In this document: positions 1 through 9,477 of the stretch, piece by piece
How positions within the stretch are numbered: the first letter of the stretch is position 1
How the letters are laid out: each line of letters begins with the position of its first letter
From: Gemella haemolysans
GTDB lineage: Bacteria > Bacillota > Bacilli > Staphylococcales > Gemellaceae
Direction: 5' to 3'
Assembly (NCBI RefSeq): GCF_001553035.1
Contig: NZ_KQ959961.1
Coordinates: forward strand, 1 to 40,888
Length of the DNA stretch: 40,888 nt
Made by a program: the position numbers and the translations under genes
Notes under the pieces: generated by a model
What the model saw: only the letters and a program-made list of their open reading frames with translations
Told to the model about the DNA's origin: nothing
Database searches by the model: none

Positions 1-56
1 TTTTCTAAATCAACCGAATTTGACAAAGAACCGAAAATTCACGCTAGGGTGTATTA

Positions 57-776
57 TTATAATCCAAGTATATTTAGTATCTCTTTTTTATATTTTAGTT
101 TTTGTTCATCTTGATTATTTTCATCAAGATTTATTTTTATTTCAGACACAATTTCACCAGGTTTATTTTTAATGATATAAATTCTATCGCTTAGATCTAT
201 AGCCTCGTCAATATCATGGGTTATTAGTAGAGTAGTTATATCAAGTTTATTCTTGATTTCAAGATACCAAGAGTGTAGTGATATTTTAGTTATAGCATCA
301 AGTGCACTGAAAGGTTCGTCTAGTAAGAATAGTTCTTCTTTAAACATATATGTACGAAGTAGTGCAACCCTTTGACGCATACCTCCACTTAATTCACTAG
401 GATATTTATCTTTGTACTCGTAAAGGTTAAATAATTTTAGGTTTTTAATTGCTTCTTCTTCTGCTTCTTTTTTATTAATTTTTCTTATTAAAAGGGGAAG
501 TATAATATTTTGAATAATAGTCTTATGTTCTAATAATAAGTCTTTTTGAAGCATGTAACTTACGCGACCTTTATAGTCTGTGTTACCTTTTATAGAGATT
601 TCTCCACTTTGAAGAGGATTAATTCCTGCGATAATATTGAAAAGTGTAGTTTTACCAACACCACTTCCACCAAGTATAGATACGACTTCACCTTTATCGA
701 CATGAATGTTTATATCTTTTAGTATTTTATTGTTAGGATAATTGAAAGATAAGTTTTTTATTGATAATATATTCAT
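57..776 (-). CDS. thiZ: ABC transporter ATPase, thiamine-precursor type (ThiZ-like)
   Basis: Cytoplasmic ATPase subunit of an importer, 239 aa. Walker A GGSGVGKTT is at residues 36-44, followed by the ABC signature LSGGMRQR and Walker B LFLLDEPFSALD, with the H-loop in LLITHDIDEA. Its length and motifs match the SsuB/TauB/ThiZ group that energises NMT1-type uptake systems. It is the last gene of a four-gene minus-strand operon and its start overlaps the stop of the binding protein gene (TAATG), suggesting translational coupling. The upstream TPP riboswitch identifies the substrate as a thiamine precursor such as hydroxymethylpyrimidine; the exact substrate is inferred. Bases 1-56, downstream of the stop, show no recognisable feature. 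Confidence 0.88.
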   Translation of the reverse strand: MNILSIKNLSFNYPNNKILKDINIHVDKGEVVSILGGSGVGKTTLFNIIAGINPLQSGEISIKGNTDYKGRVSYMLQKDLLLEHKTIIQNIILPLLIRKINKKEAEEEAIKNLKLFNLYEYKDKYPSELSGGMRQRVALLRTYMFKEELFLLDEPFSALDAITKISLHSWYLEIKNKLDITTLLITHDIDEAIDLSDRIYIIKNKPGEIVSEIKINLDENNQDEQKLKYKKEILNILGL

Positions 777-1771
777 TATTTTATATAGTCATTGCTGAAT
801 CCAGTGTTTTCTGCAAGAGGTTGTTTTGTGATTTTATTTTCGTTAATCCAACGGTAGAATGCATTCCATCTGTTAGCATCGAATTCACCCCAGTGGTCTT
901 TGTTTGATGCATATTGTTTAGATAGATATTTTTGAGATTCAAGGATGAAATCTTTTTTATCTTTCAATTCAGGAGCATTTTTAATTAAAATCTCTGCAGC
1001 TTCTTCAGGATGTTCTATAGCGTAGACATATCCTTTCTTAATAGCTCTAAGAACTTTTTTAGCTTCTTCTTTATTTTCTTTTAAGTAATCGTTATTAGCA
1101 ATAATTACTGGAGAGTAGTAGTCTAAGTCTTTATTGAAATCTTTTAGATAGAAGTAGTTAATATCTAATTTCATGTTTTCAGCTAATTTTCCATCCCATG
1201 CATAGTAGATCCAAGCTGCATCGAAAAGACCATTTTCTAGAGGTGTAACAGAGTTTGTATCTGTATTTGGAGCTAGATTTAATTTATTAGCATCTCCACC
1301 TTGTTTTTGAATTAATGATTTAACCATTGCTAATTCTACTGGATCATTCCAAGTTCCGTACTTTTTACCTTCAAGATCTTTTGGTTCTTTAATGTTGTTT
1401 TTCTTAAGTGAAATGATACCAGAAGTGTTGTGTTCGATAATTGCAGCTACAGCAGTAATTCCTGCACCTTTAGAAAGTTTGTTAGCCATTGAGTCTTGGT
1501 AATAAATACCAAAAGGTGCTTTATTATTAATAATTAGGTCAGAAGTACTATCTTCAGGCGCTGGTTTAATGTCTAGGTCAATACCTTCTTCAGCAAAGTA
1601 TCCTTTTTCTTTTGCTACATATAGACCAGTGTGGTTTGTGTTAATCGCCCAGTCAAGTACGAAATCTACTTTTTTAAGTTCTTTTTTCTCTGCATTTTTA
1701 TTAACTGTACTACATGCAGTTAATGAGATTGCTAAGATAAAAGCAAAAACGCTAGTTAATATCTTTTTCAT
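776..1771 (-). CDS. thiY: NMT1/THI5-like lipoprotein, thiamine-precursor binding (ThiY-like)
   Basis: Extracellular solute-binding lipoprotein of 331 aa. The N-terminus has a lipoprotein signal with lipobox LTAC (Cys20), so it should be anchored to the outer face of the membrane. The mature part begins with the NMT1/THI5 pattern: VDFVLDWAINTNHTGLYVAK, then an AEEGIDLDIKPAPEDST stretch. This family binds formylaminopyrimidine or hydroxymethylpyrimidine. It overlaps the permease gene by 20 bp upstream and the ATPase gene downstream, so all three are co-transcribed. TPP control comes from the leader at 2803-2927. The family is clear; the precise ligand is not visible from sequence. Confidence 0.9.
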   Translation of the reverse strand: MKKILTSVFAFILAISLTACSTVNKNAEKKELKKVDFVLDWAINTNHTGLYVAKEKGYFAEEGIDLDIKPAPEDSTSDLIINNKAPFGIYYQDSMANKLSKGAGITAVAAIIEHNTSGIISLKKNNIKEPKDLEGKKYGTWNDPVELAMVKSLIQKQGGDANKLNLAPNTDTNSVTPLENGLFDAAWIYYAWDGKLAENMKLDINYFYLKDFNKDLDYYSPVIIANNDYLKENKEEAKKVLRAIKKGYVYAIEHPEEAAEILIKNAPELKDKKDFILESQKYLSKQYASNKDHWGEFDANRWNAFYRWINENKITKQPLAENTGFSNDYIK

Positions 1772-2537
1772 GATTTTCTCCTATGTATTTCCATTTAATA
1801 AATTTTTTCTCACTTAGTTTAACAAGTTCGATACTTAATAAACTGATAACAGATACTAATATTATGATTGCAAACATAGTATCGTATTCAAATAATTTTT
1901 TTGCCTTAATCATGTAAACTCCAAGCCCCTCAAATCCACCAAGCCATTCAGCAACCACAGCTGCTATAAAGGCATAAGATACACTAACTCTAAGTCCAGC
2001 ATAGAAGTAGCTTAGACTTGTTGGGATTTTCACATGCCAAAGTATTTGTAATTTACTAGCATTCATTAGTTGTAATAAAGTAATCATGTCTTTATCACAG
2101 TTTCTAAAACCATCTAGAATACTTACAACAATTGGGAATGTTGTTGTTAAAACAATTAATACAATTTTTGGTGTAAGTCCATAGCCCAACCAAAGCACAA
2201 GTATAGGCGCTATTGCAATAGTTGGTATGGTTTGAGTCAGTACAAGAAGTGGATAGATAGACTTGTTAAATATTGGTATGCTATCCATAATTAAAGCAAG
2301 AAGCCATGCTATAACTATCCCTAGGAATAGACCTATAATAGCTTCGAGTAGGGTGATTTTGCTGTGAAATATTAATAGTTCGTAGTTTTTTATAAAAGCT
2401 TTAACTATTTCAACTGGTGTAGGTATGATATATTTTGGAAGTAAACCGAGATTACCAGCTCCTTGCCAAATAACCACTAAGCACAACATAGAAATAGTTG
2501 CTGCATATTTATTGATTAAATTTGTCAATTTTCTCAT
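1752..2537 (-). CDS. thiX: ABC transporter permease, thiamine-precursor type (ThiX-like)
   Basis: Integral membrane permease of 261 aa with about six hydrophobic segments. The BPD_transp_1 coupling region lies near residues 160-190, where the sequence reads LLQLMNASKLQILWHVKIPTS. It forms the channel for the binding protein and ATPase encoded just downstream. Its ATG at 2537 lies inside the 3' end of the preceding thiamine-binding gene (29 bp overlap), typical of a coupled operon. It belongs to the SsuC/TauC/ThiX group; riboswitch control supports the thiamine assignment over sulfonate. Confidence 0.87.
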   Translation of the reverse strand: MRKLTNLINKYAATISMLCLVVIWQGAGNLGLLPKYIIPTPVEIVKAFIKNYELLIFHSKITLLEAIIGLFLGIVIAWLLALIMDSIPIFNKSIYPLLVLTQTIPTIAIAPILVLWLGYGLTPKIVLIVLTTTFPIVVSILDGFRNCDKDMITLLQLMNASKLQILWHVKIPTSLSYFYAGLRVSVSYAFIAAVVAEWLGGFEGLGVYMIKAKKLFEYDTMFAIIILVSVISLLSIELVKLSEKKFIKWKYIGENHEKDIN

Positions 2538-2793
2538 TTATAGTTAAAACATCTCCATAGTTAATTTTCACATTTGCAAAAATATTTTTACTGTCCTCAC
2601 CCGCTAGGACAAAGCATTCTTTAAGTGTATCCATTAGTTCGTTGAATTCACCTTCAATTACAGTTTCGAATGGAGTAATAATTACATTTGAATGCTTATT
2701 TTGTAGAAAATAGATAACTTTATCTATAGTCTTTAATCTTCCATCATGATTATCAAGAGGAAGAATTTGTAATGCAATACTGCAATTTATCAA
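2509..2793 (-). CDS. Thiamine-binding protein, MTH1187/DUF77 family
   Basis: Small cytoplasmic protein of 94 aa in the Thiamine_BP (DUF77, MTH1187/YkoF-like) family. The N-terminus reads as a beta strand, MINCSIALQILPL, followed by a helix and the strand-rich NVIITPFETVIEGEF segment typical of this ferredoxin-like fold. I place the start at TTG 2793 because a perfect AAGGAGG lies 9 nt upstream. An open frame continues upstream to 2916 but runs through the TPP aptamer and cannot be the real N-terminus. First gene of the thiXYZ-like operon; it overlaps thiX by 29 bp. It probably binds thiamine or its pyrimidine moiety in the cytosol; the role is inferred from family and operon. Confidence 0.82.
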   Translation of the reverse strand: MINCSIALQILPLDNHDGRLKTIDKVIYFLQNKHSNVIITPFETVIEGEFNELMDTLKECFVLAGEDSKNIFANVKINYGDVLTINEKIDKFNQ

Positions 2794-2802
2794 AATAAAA
2801 AA

Positions 2803-2824
2803 CCTCCTTACAATATAAGGGGGG
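2803..2824 (-). terminator. TPP-riboswitch expression hairpin that includes the Shine-Dalgarno
   Basis: On the minus strand CCCCCCTTA pairs with TAAGGAGG across a 5-nt loop and is followed by TTTTTT. The right arm is the Shine-Dalgarno (AAGGAGG) of the DUF77 gene. One hairpin could therefore both end transcription and hide the ribosome binding site when TPP is bound. Confidence 0.75.
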
Positions 2825-2848
2825 TCTAAGTTTGTCTTTAAGCTAGGT

Positions 2849-2927
2849 GTGCCTACGCTAGCATTACCTAGATCAGGCGCGGTCGAAATATTTATATTCC
2901 CTCTCAGACTGTTCACAGACTCCCGTA
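2849..2927 (-). promoter_or_regulatory. TPP riboswitch (thi box)
   Basis: The minus strand shows the conserved TPP aptamer blocks: GTCTGAGAGGGA near 2897-2909, then CGCCTGATCTAGGTAATG and CTAGCGTAGGCA near 2850-2882. These match the CUGAGA and ACCUGAUCUGGGUAAUGCCAGCGUAGGGA consensus pieces. It lies between the promoter at 2934-2961 and the thiamine transport operon and should switch it off when TPP is high. Confidence 0.95.
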
Positions 2928-2933
2928 TAAATA

Positions 2934-2961
2934 ATTATATCACACGTATAAAAAAAAACAA
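2934..2961 (-). promoter_or_regulatory. Promoter of the thiamine transport operon
   Basis: On the minus strand -35 TTGTTT (2956-2961), a 16-nt spacer and -10 TATAAT (2934-2939), with an extended -10 TG one base upstream. Predicted +1 is near 2927, right at the aptamer start. The rest of the gap to 3204 is AT-rich and shows nothing else I recognise. Confidence 0.75.
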
Positions 2962-3204
2962 TAAAAGAGCTTACAAAAATAAGATTTCCATAATAAGATT
3001 TTCATGAGAAAATTAAAGAAAATGAATAATCAATGAAAATAATCTACATAAATATTGTCATTTTCATTTCAAAAAGGTTAATAAAAATATTTGAATTGAC
3101 GTAAAATCTACATTTCTAATATATTAATAGAAAATATTTTTGATTTTTCTATTAATATATGGTAGAATTATTAAACATAAATAAAATAAAAGAGGGATAT
3201 ACCA

Positions 3205-3756
3205 GTGAAAATTTTAAGAGAAATTATGGAATGGATAATAGTTGTAGTAGTTTCTATTGCTATTTATCTGCTTATAAGCACATATCTTATCGCGCCTTTT
3301 ACTGTAAAAGGACATTCGATGGATTATACATTTGCTGATAACGATAAAGTTTTTGTTAATAAATTCAGCAAAAATTATGAGCGTGGAGATGAAGTTGTAT
3401 TCCATGCAAATGAAACTGATGATTATATTAAACGTATAATCGGAGTTCCTGGAGACACTATAGAATACAGAAACGATGTACTATATGTGAATGGTCAGAA
3501 AGTTGAAGAGCCATACTTAGCTCAAAAAATTAAAGAAGCTAAAGCTTCTGGAACTGCACCATTCACACCAGATTTTAATATTGAATTTTTAAGTAGTACA
3601 AAATCTAAAACTGTTCCTGAAGGTACGTATTTCGTATTAGGAGATAACAGACAACACAGTACAGATAGTCGTGTATTTGGATTTGTTAAGAAAGAAGCAA
3701 TGATTGGGAAAGTAAGCTTAAGATACTATCCATTTAGTTCATTTAAATTCTTTTAA
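3205..3756 (+). CDS. lepB: Signal peptidase I
   Basis: Membrane-bound type I signal peptidase of 183 aa that removes signal peptides from exported proteins. One N-terminal membrane segment (residues about 10-30) is followed by the catalytic serine in KGHSM (Ser38) and the general base lysine in YIKRIIGVPGD (Lys76). The C-terminal box GDNRQHSTDSR is also present. Length is usual for Gram-positive SipS-type enzymes. The start is GTG at 3205 with AGAGGGA 7 nt upstream. It appears to be a single gene, since a strong separate promoter for pyrG follows. Likely clients in this window include the two LPXTG proteins. Confidence 0.95.
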   Translation: MKILREIMEWIIVVVVSIAIYLLISTYLIAPFTVKGHSMDYTFADNDKVFVNKFSKNYERGDEVVFHANETDDYIKRIIGVPGDTIEYRNDVLYVNGQKVEEPYLAQKIKEAKASGTAPFTPDFNIEFLSSTKSKTVPEGTYFVLGDNRQHSTDSRVFGFVKKEAMIGKVSLRYYPFSSFKFF

Positions 3757-3797
3757 TAAATACTAAAAGAAAAATTTAATATATCGAATTATTTTAG

Positions 3798-3834
3798 TTG
3801 CTAAAAATTTAGCGTTATGCTAGAATAATATACG
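3798..3834 (+). promoter_or_regulatory. pyrG promoter with GGGC start site
   Basis: -35 TTGCTA (3798-3803), a 17-nt spacer and -10 TAGAAT (3821-3826), then GGGC at 3834-3837, seven bases after the -10. A run of G at +1 is what CTP-sensitive reiterative initiation at pyrG requires. Confidence 0.8.
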
Positions 3835-3897
3835 GGCACTCTTAAAGAGTGATTTAAGAAACCACCCCCTGCGATATTTTCGTAGGGGGTTTATTAT
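3834..3897 (+). promoter_or_regulatory. pyrG leader attenuator (CTP-sensing by G reiteration)
   Basis: The leader starts GGGCACTC, has a small hairpin CACTC/GAGTG (3837-3841 with 3847-3851), and ends in a strong intrinsic terminator. The terminator stem pairs ACCCCCTGCGA (3864-3874) with TCGTAGGGGGT (3880-3890) and is followed by a T-rich tail. In Bacillus subtilis low CTP makes polymerase add extra G at the 5' end; the poly-G pairs with the C-rich terminator arm and prevents termination. The C-rich arm CCACCCCC here is a good partner. Mechanism is by analogy. Confidence 0.82.
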
Positions 3898-3906
3898 TTT
3901 TAATAG

Positions 3907-5520
<1,614 letters not shown>

Positions 5521-5535
5521 GAATTTCTATAAATT

Positions 5536-6192
5536 ATGAAATTATTAGATTTAATAACTGACCTTGAAGAAAATCGTAATGAACTTCTTGCAGAATCAAT
5601 GTCAAAGTATATGCAAGATAAGTTTAGATTTTTAGGTGTACGTGGTGCAACTAGAACGGAAATCTATAAAAAATATTTTCCAGATGCAAGGAAGACTAAA
5701 ACCATCGATTGGGATTTTGTTGAGAATTGTTGGAATAAAGAGGAGAGAGAATTTCAGTATGCAGTTGTTTATTATTTAAAGGCAATGCAGAAATTTTTAA
5801 AAAGAGAAGATATTTCAAGGTTAAAATATCTAATCGTGACAAAATCATGGTGGGATACTGTTGATTTACTTGCTAAAGTTGTAGGAAGTTTAATTATTCG
5901 TATCGAAGAGTATGATCAAATAATGCTTGAGTGGAGTAAGGATAGTAATATTTGGTTAAGACGAGTAGCTATTTTATACCAACTGTCTCTTAAAGACAAA
6001 GTAGATAAACAAGTTTTAGATGAAATTTTAGTAAACAACCTAGGTGATAGTGAATTTTTCATTAATAAGGCTATAGGTTGGGCACTTCGAGATTATTCTA
6101 AATATAATCCAGAGTGGGTTAGAGAATTTATTAAGAAAAATAAGGAGAATATGGCTAATCTTAGTATAAGAGAGGCTAGCAAGTATATTTAG
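5536..6192 (+). CDS. DNA alkylation repair protein, AlkD-like HEAT-repeat family
   Basis: 218 aa, predicted to be an all-helical HEAT-repeat protein of the AlkD/COG4912 family, which removes positively charged alkylated bases from DNA. Family signatures are FLGVRGATRTEI near residue 31, KSWWDTVDLLA near residue 103 (Trp and Asp of the lesion site) and FFINKAIGWALRDYSKYNPEWV near residue 175. It starts 15 bp after pyrG with only a weak ribosome binding site, so it may be read through from pyrG. It ends within a terminator hairpin. The family is clear; actual substrate and activity are inferred. Confidence 0.85.
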   Translation: MKLLDLITDLEENRNELLAESMSKYMQDKFRFLGVRGATRTEIYKKYFPDARKTKTIDWDFVENCWNKEEREFQYAVVYYLKAMQKFLKREDISRLKYLIVTKSWWDTVDLLAKVVGSLIIRIEEYDQIMLEWSKDSNIWLRRVAILYQLSLKDKVDKQVLDEILVNNLGDSEFFINKAIGWALRDYSKYNPEWVREFIKKNKENMANLSIREASKYI

Positions 6193-6226
6193 AAAGGAGC
6201 GATGTTTAATCGCTCTTTTCTTTTTT
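6192..6226 (+). terminator. Intrinsic terminator after the alkD-like gene
   Basis: GAAAGGAGCGAT (6192-6203) pairs with ATCGCTCTTTTC (6209-6220), then TTTTTT. It overlaps the last base of the stop codon. Confidence 0.85.
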
Positions 6227-6350
6227 AAGGTTACAAATTAAAGAATAACTAAATTTAGTGAAGTCGATAGTAAATTTGTTCTGTTTATCATATATAATGA
6301 ATCAAGTTATTGTGATTATAAGAAAGAAGTGTATGATTTCACTTTTTTCA

Positions 6351-6379
6351 TTGAAAATAAAATGTTATACTATTATTAA
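6351..6379 (+). promoter_or_regulatory. Candidate promoter of the sensor operon
   Basis: TTGAAA (6351-6356), a 17-nt spacer and TATTAA (6374-6379) sit about 90 bp before the PhnD-like gene. A GAAGTG/CACTT inverted repeat followed by T residues lies just upstream (about 6321-6350). The match is moderate and the region is very AT-rich, so other starts are possible. Confidence 0.4.
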
Positions 6380-6470
6380 AAGATAAATAGTATTAATTCT
6401 ATTATTTAAAATAATAATTTATTGATATAGTCTTTGAAATTGGAGAAAATAATTTAGAGGTTGGAGAAAA

Positions 6471-7370
6471 ATGAAAAGAATAGTTATAAGCTTTTTTGTA
6501 ATATTCCTTTCCGTATTATTATTCGCTGTACTTCCTTTAGTTTTGAAGAATAAACAAGAAGAGTATATAGATTTTTCTGAAGTAACAGAAACAGTTGATA
6601 ATAGCGCGAAGGATGATGAAACTTTAAGAATTGGATTGATTTCCGTAACTGGTGATAATAAGAGTTATATTTTAGAAAAAGAATTAGCTAATTATATCGG
6701 AGAGAAATTGAATAAAAAAGTAAAATTAATACAGAAAAAAAGTTATAGAGATATAAATGTATTATTAAAGAATAACAAGATAGATGTAGCATTCTTATCT
6801 ACGGGAGCATATTCGTTATATGAAGATAAGGAGTCTTTAGAACTTTTAGCAAGACCAAATAGGGGGAAAACATACTATCATCCCATAGTTATAACAAAAA
6901 AAGATTCCAATATAAATAGTATTGAAGATTTGAAAAGCCAGAGCTTCGCATTTGTAGATACTTACAGTTATTCTGGGTATTTAGCAATGAATGACTATTT
7001 GAAAAAAAATGGTATGTCAGTAAATAAATTTTTTAGTAACAGTTATTTTACTCATAGTCATGAAGAATCGATAAATCAAGTGGTTAACGGAACTGTTAAG
7101 GCAGCAATAGTTGATGACTGGGCATTACAGTATATTTATAATAATTTTCCAGATACTGCACATAATATAAAAATAATACAAACATTTCCAGAGGTTGCAA
7201 CTGGGCCAGTAGTGACACATAAAAATTATGAAGAAAAAGATAAGCTTAAACAAATCTTGTTATCTATTGATAAGGATAGTACAATAAAAGGAACATTATC
7301 ACAGCTTCAAATTGAAAAATATGAAGAAACAAAAGCAAGTGATTATCCAAATTTAATAAGTGAGGATTAA
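6471..7370 (+). CDS. PhnD-like membrane-anchored substrate-binding protein (putative sensor subunit)
   Basis: 299 aa with one N-terminal hydrophobic segment (residues about 4-24) and no lipobox, so it should be tethered to the outer face of the membrane. The rest is a periplasmic-binding fold of the phosphate/phosphonate PhnD type: LRIGLISV opens the domain, DVAFLSTGAYSLY marks the first lobe, and SFAFVDTYSYSGYLAMNDYL is the characteristic ligand-loop region. No ABC permease or ATPase is nearby; a histidine kinase starts 3 bp later. This gene order resembles hptA in Staphylococcus aureus, where such a protein presents glucose-6-phosphate to its kinase. The ligand here is unknown; a phosphate ester is likely from the neighbouring glpT. 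Confidence 0.8.
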   Translation: MKRIVISFFVIFLSVLLFAVLPLVLKNKQEEYIDFSEVTETVDNSAKDDETLRIGLISVTGDNKSYILEKELANYIGEKLNKKVKLIQKKSYRDINVLLKNNKIDVAFLSTGAYSLYEDKESLELLARPNRGKTYYHPIVITKKDSNINSIEDLKSQSFAFVDTYSYSGYLAMNDYLKKNGMSVNKFFSNSYFTHSHEESINQVVNGTVKAAIVDDWALQYIYNNFPDTAHNIKIIQTFPEVATGPVVTHKNYEEKDKLKQILLSIDKDSTIKGTLSQLQIEKYEETKASDYPNLISED

Positions 7371-7373
7371 CAT

Positions 7374-8759
7374 ATGGCGAAGTTGAAGATAAAAAATAAG
7401 ATTATTATATTTTTTGTTGTAATTTATACTATATATTTAGGTGTAATATTAGCCTATACGTATGTTAATAATAAAGATATTTTGGAAAGTGCACTTAAAG
7501 ATAGAATTACTCAAACTTATTATCAATTGTCAGGAAATATTTCAGAAAATATAAAAACAGAAAATACTTATGAAATTCATCAAAAAATTCATAGTGCAGC
7601 ATTAAATAATGAAGTTGCATACATTATTGTATTTGATAATGAAAAAAATATCTTAGGGAAAACATTGAAAGAGATTCCTCAGAAAATAGCGACGTTTAAT
7701 GATGAACAGTTAAATAACTTTAAGAAATATGACAGTTCAAGAGGGGAAATATTAGAGTATGTATCACCCATAGATGATGTTAATATTGGTTATATTAGAG
7801 TTGGATTTTACACGAAAAATATTTATATAAAGACATATAGTCAGTTTTTAAGAATCCTTATTTTAAATATGTTAGTGTTTGTTATGTTACTGGTTATTGC
7901 ATACTACGTTTCAAAATTAATAGAACGCCCGGTGCAAGATTTAACTTCGGTAACCGATGAGATAATTCGAGAAGGCGATTATAGGACAAAGATAGAAAAA
8001 GAGAATTACAGTCGCGATTTCCATGTTCTTGTCAGTTCTATAAATGAAATGGTCGAGAATAATAAAAAGAATAAAAAATTAAATAACTATCTATTAAATA
8101 AAATATTTAGAATTCAAGAGGAAGAGAAAAAGATGCTGTCGAGAGAACTTCATGATGAAGTTAGTCAATCTTTAGCAAGCCTTCTGTTTTTAATAAGTAA
8201 TTTAGTAGATAAAGAAAGTGACCAAAAGAAAAAAGATCGCTTATTATTAATTCAGTCCGAAATAGAAAATAGTTTAAGTAATATTAGAAATATAGCTGTT
8301 AATTTGAGACCACCTAGTGCTGAACTTAGCTTAGGAGAAGTAATTAGTAAATATATAGAAGATTACAAGAATCTGTATGGTATAGATGTTGAGCTTTATA
8401 CCAACTATGAGGGTGGGAAAAATAATAATTTTGATATTACTCTTTATCGTATTATTCAAGAATCATTATCGAATATAAAACGACATTCAGGAGCTACAGA
8501 AGTCCAAATTAAATTATATGAAAATACAGATTATATAATTTTAACTATTGCGGATAATGGAATAGGATTAACTAAAGAACGAGTGGAACTAGCGAAAAAA
8601 CAAGGACGACTAGGAATTTATGGTATACAAGAGAGAATTTTTGATTTTTCTGGTGAATTTAAACTATTTAAAAATGATAAGTACTCTACTATACTCATGT
8701 GCAGATTTAAAACAGAAATGTTAAAAGAGGAGAAAAATGATGAAAATATTATTAATTGA
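7374..8759 (+). CDS. Sensor histidine kinase, HisKA_3/NarL-partner type
   Basis: 461-aa membrane kinase. Membrane segments at about residues 8-28 and 158-178 flank an extracellular region of roughly 130 residues. A HAMP-like stretch (ERPVQDLTSVTDEI) follows. The phosphoacceptor block is EEEKKMLSRELHDEVSQSLA with His260, the HisKA_3 signature, and the ATPase part has NIKRHSGA (N box) and ADNGIGL (G1). It lies between the binding protein (3 bp gap) and the response regulator (23 bp overlap), so the three form one signalling unit. The extracellular domain probably contacts the binding protein. Confidence 0.92.
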   Translation: MAKLKIKNKIIIFFVVIYTIYLGVILAYTYVNNKDILESALKDRITQTYYQLSGNISENIKTENTYEIHQKIHSAALNNEVAYIIVFDNEKNILGKTLKEIPQKIATFNDEQLNNFKKYDSSRGEILEYVSPIDDVNIGYIRVGFYTKNIYIKTYSQFLRILILNMLVFVMLLVIAYYVSKLIERPVQDLTSVTDEIIREGDYRTKIEKENYSRDFHVLVSSINEMVENNKKNKKLNNYLLNKIFRIQEEEKKMLSRELHDEVSQSLASLLFLISNLVDKESDQKKKDRLLLIQSEIENSLSNIRNIAVNLRPPSAELSLGEVISKYIEDYKNLYGIDVELYTNYEGGKNNNFDITLYRIIQESLSNIKRHSGATEVQIKLYENTDYIILTIADNGIGLTKERVELAKKQGRLGIYGIQERIFDFSGEFKLFKNDKYSTILMCRFKTEMLKEEKNDENIIN

Positions 8760-9357
8760 TGATCATAAATTGATAAAAATAGGTATCAAAGTTCTTTTAG
8801 AAGATAATGAAGAATTTAGTGTTATAGATGATTGTTCAAGTAAAAAAGAATTTTTAGAAAAGATAACTAATGACTCTTATGACTTATTTATATGTGATAT
8901 ATCATTACCTGATGGAACTGGTTATGATATACTTGAAGTAATAAAAGAGAAGAACATAAATACAAAAGTAATTATTTTAAGTATGCATGAAGATAAATCC
9001 TATATGAAAAAAGCTTTTAAATTAGGTGCTTCGGGTTATGTAACAAAGAGTACTGCCCATGAAGAGATACTCCATGCTATAGATAAAGTTATGTTTAAAA
9101 ATGATATATACCTAAATGAGAAATACGCGACAATTTTCTATGAATTATTCAAGGAAGATAAGGAAATAGAACTTAGCGAAAGAGAAAAAGAAGTAGGAAG
9201 ATATATTGTAGAAGGATATACACTTACTGATATTGGAGAAAAATTGTTCTTAAGTGTTAAAACTGTAGATACGTATAAAAAACGCCTTATGGAAAAAACT
9301 AATACGAAGAAAAGAAGTGAATTAGTAGAATATCTAAAGTCGAACTTAATATTATAA
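8737..9357 (+). CDS. Response regulator, NarL/LuxR family
   Basis: 206 aa. The receiver domain has the acidic pair DD (8-9), phosphoacceptor Asp54 in FICDISLPDG, and the conserved Lys in YVTKS. The C-terminal LuxR/GerE helix-turn-helix reads ELSEREKEVGRYIVEGYT then SVKTVDTYKKRL. It partners the HisKA_3 kinase whose gene overlaps it. A second in-frame ATG at 8740 is equally well spaced from GAGGAG, so the protein may be one residue shorter. Likely target: the convergent glpT. In staphylococcal HptRS the regulator is AraC-type, so this is a different design. Confidence 0.92.
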   Translation: MMKILLIDDHKLIKIGIKVLLEDNEEFSVIDDCSSKKEFLEKITNDSYDLFICDISLPDGTGYDILEVIKEKNINTKVIILSMHEDKSYMKKAFKLGASGYVTKSTAHEEILHAIDKVMFKNDIYLNEKYATIFYELFKEDKEIELSEREKEVGRYIVEGYTLTDIGEKLFLSVKTVDTYKKRLMEKTNTKKRSELVEYLKSNLIL

Positions 9358-9367
9358 TAATAAGTAT

Positions 9368-9415
9368 AAAGAAAAATACGGGTGATTATAGGAATCAGCC
9401 GTATTTTCTTTATAA
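9368..9415. terminator. Terminator after the response regulator
   Basis: GAAAAATACGG (9371-9381) pairs with CCGTATTTTC (9399-9408), with an inner GATT/AATC helix. T and A tracts lie on both sides, so it can work in either direction. Confidence 0.8.
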
Positions 9416-9422
9416 AAAACAC

Positions 9423-9474
9423 CTCTATCAATTTAAGGAGGATCAATGATCTTAGTTGATAGAGATATTTTTTT
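9423..9474. terminator. Terminator after glpT (bidirectional hairpin)
   Basis: CTCTATCAA (9423-9431) pairs with TTGATAGAG (9456-9464). A T run follows on the plus strand and GTGTTTTTTA follows on the minus strand. It separates the convergent sensor operon and glpT. Confidence 0.7.
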
Positions 9475-9477
9475 TCA

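Noticed and set aside
1569..1817. Open frame of 82 codons on the plus strand
   Set aside because: Antisense to thiY and thiX, which are clearly real; composition is that of a shadow frame.
2794..2916. N-terminal extension of the DUF77 gene (41 residues)
   Set aside because: It is translated TPP aptamer. A perfect ribosome site directly before TTG 2793 marks the real start.
6237..6350. Small RNA in the gap before the sensor operon
   Set aside because: Only one weak hairpin and no convincing promoter-terminator pair; AT-rich sequence gives such signals by chance.
9138..9446. Open frame of 102 codons on the minus strand
   Set aside because: Antisense to the response regulator, low-complexity Ser/Leu content and no ribosome site.
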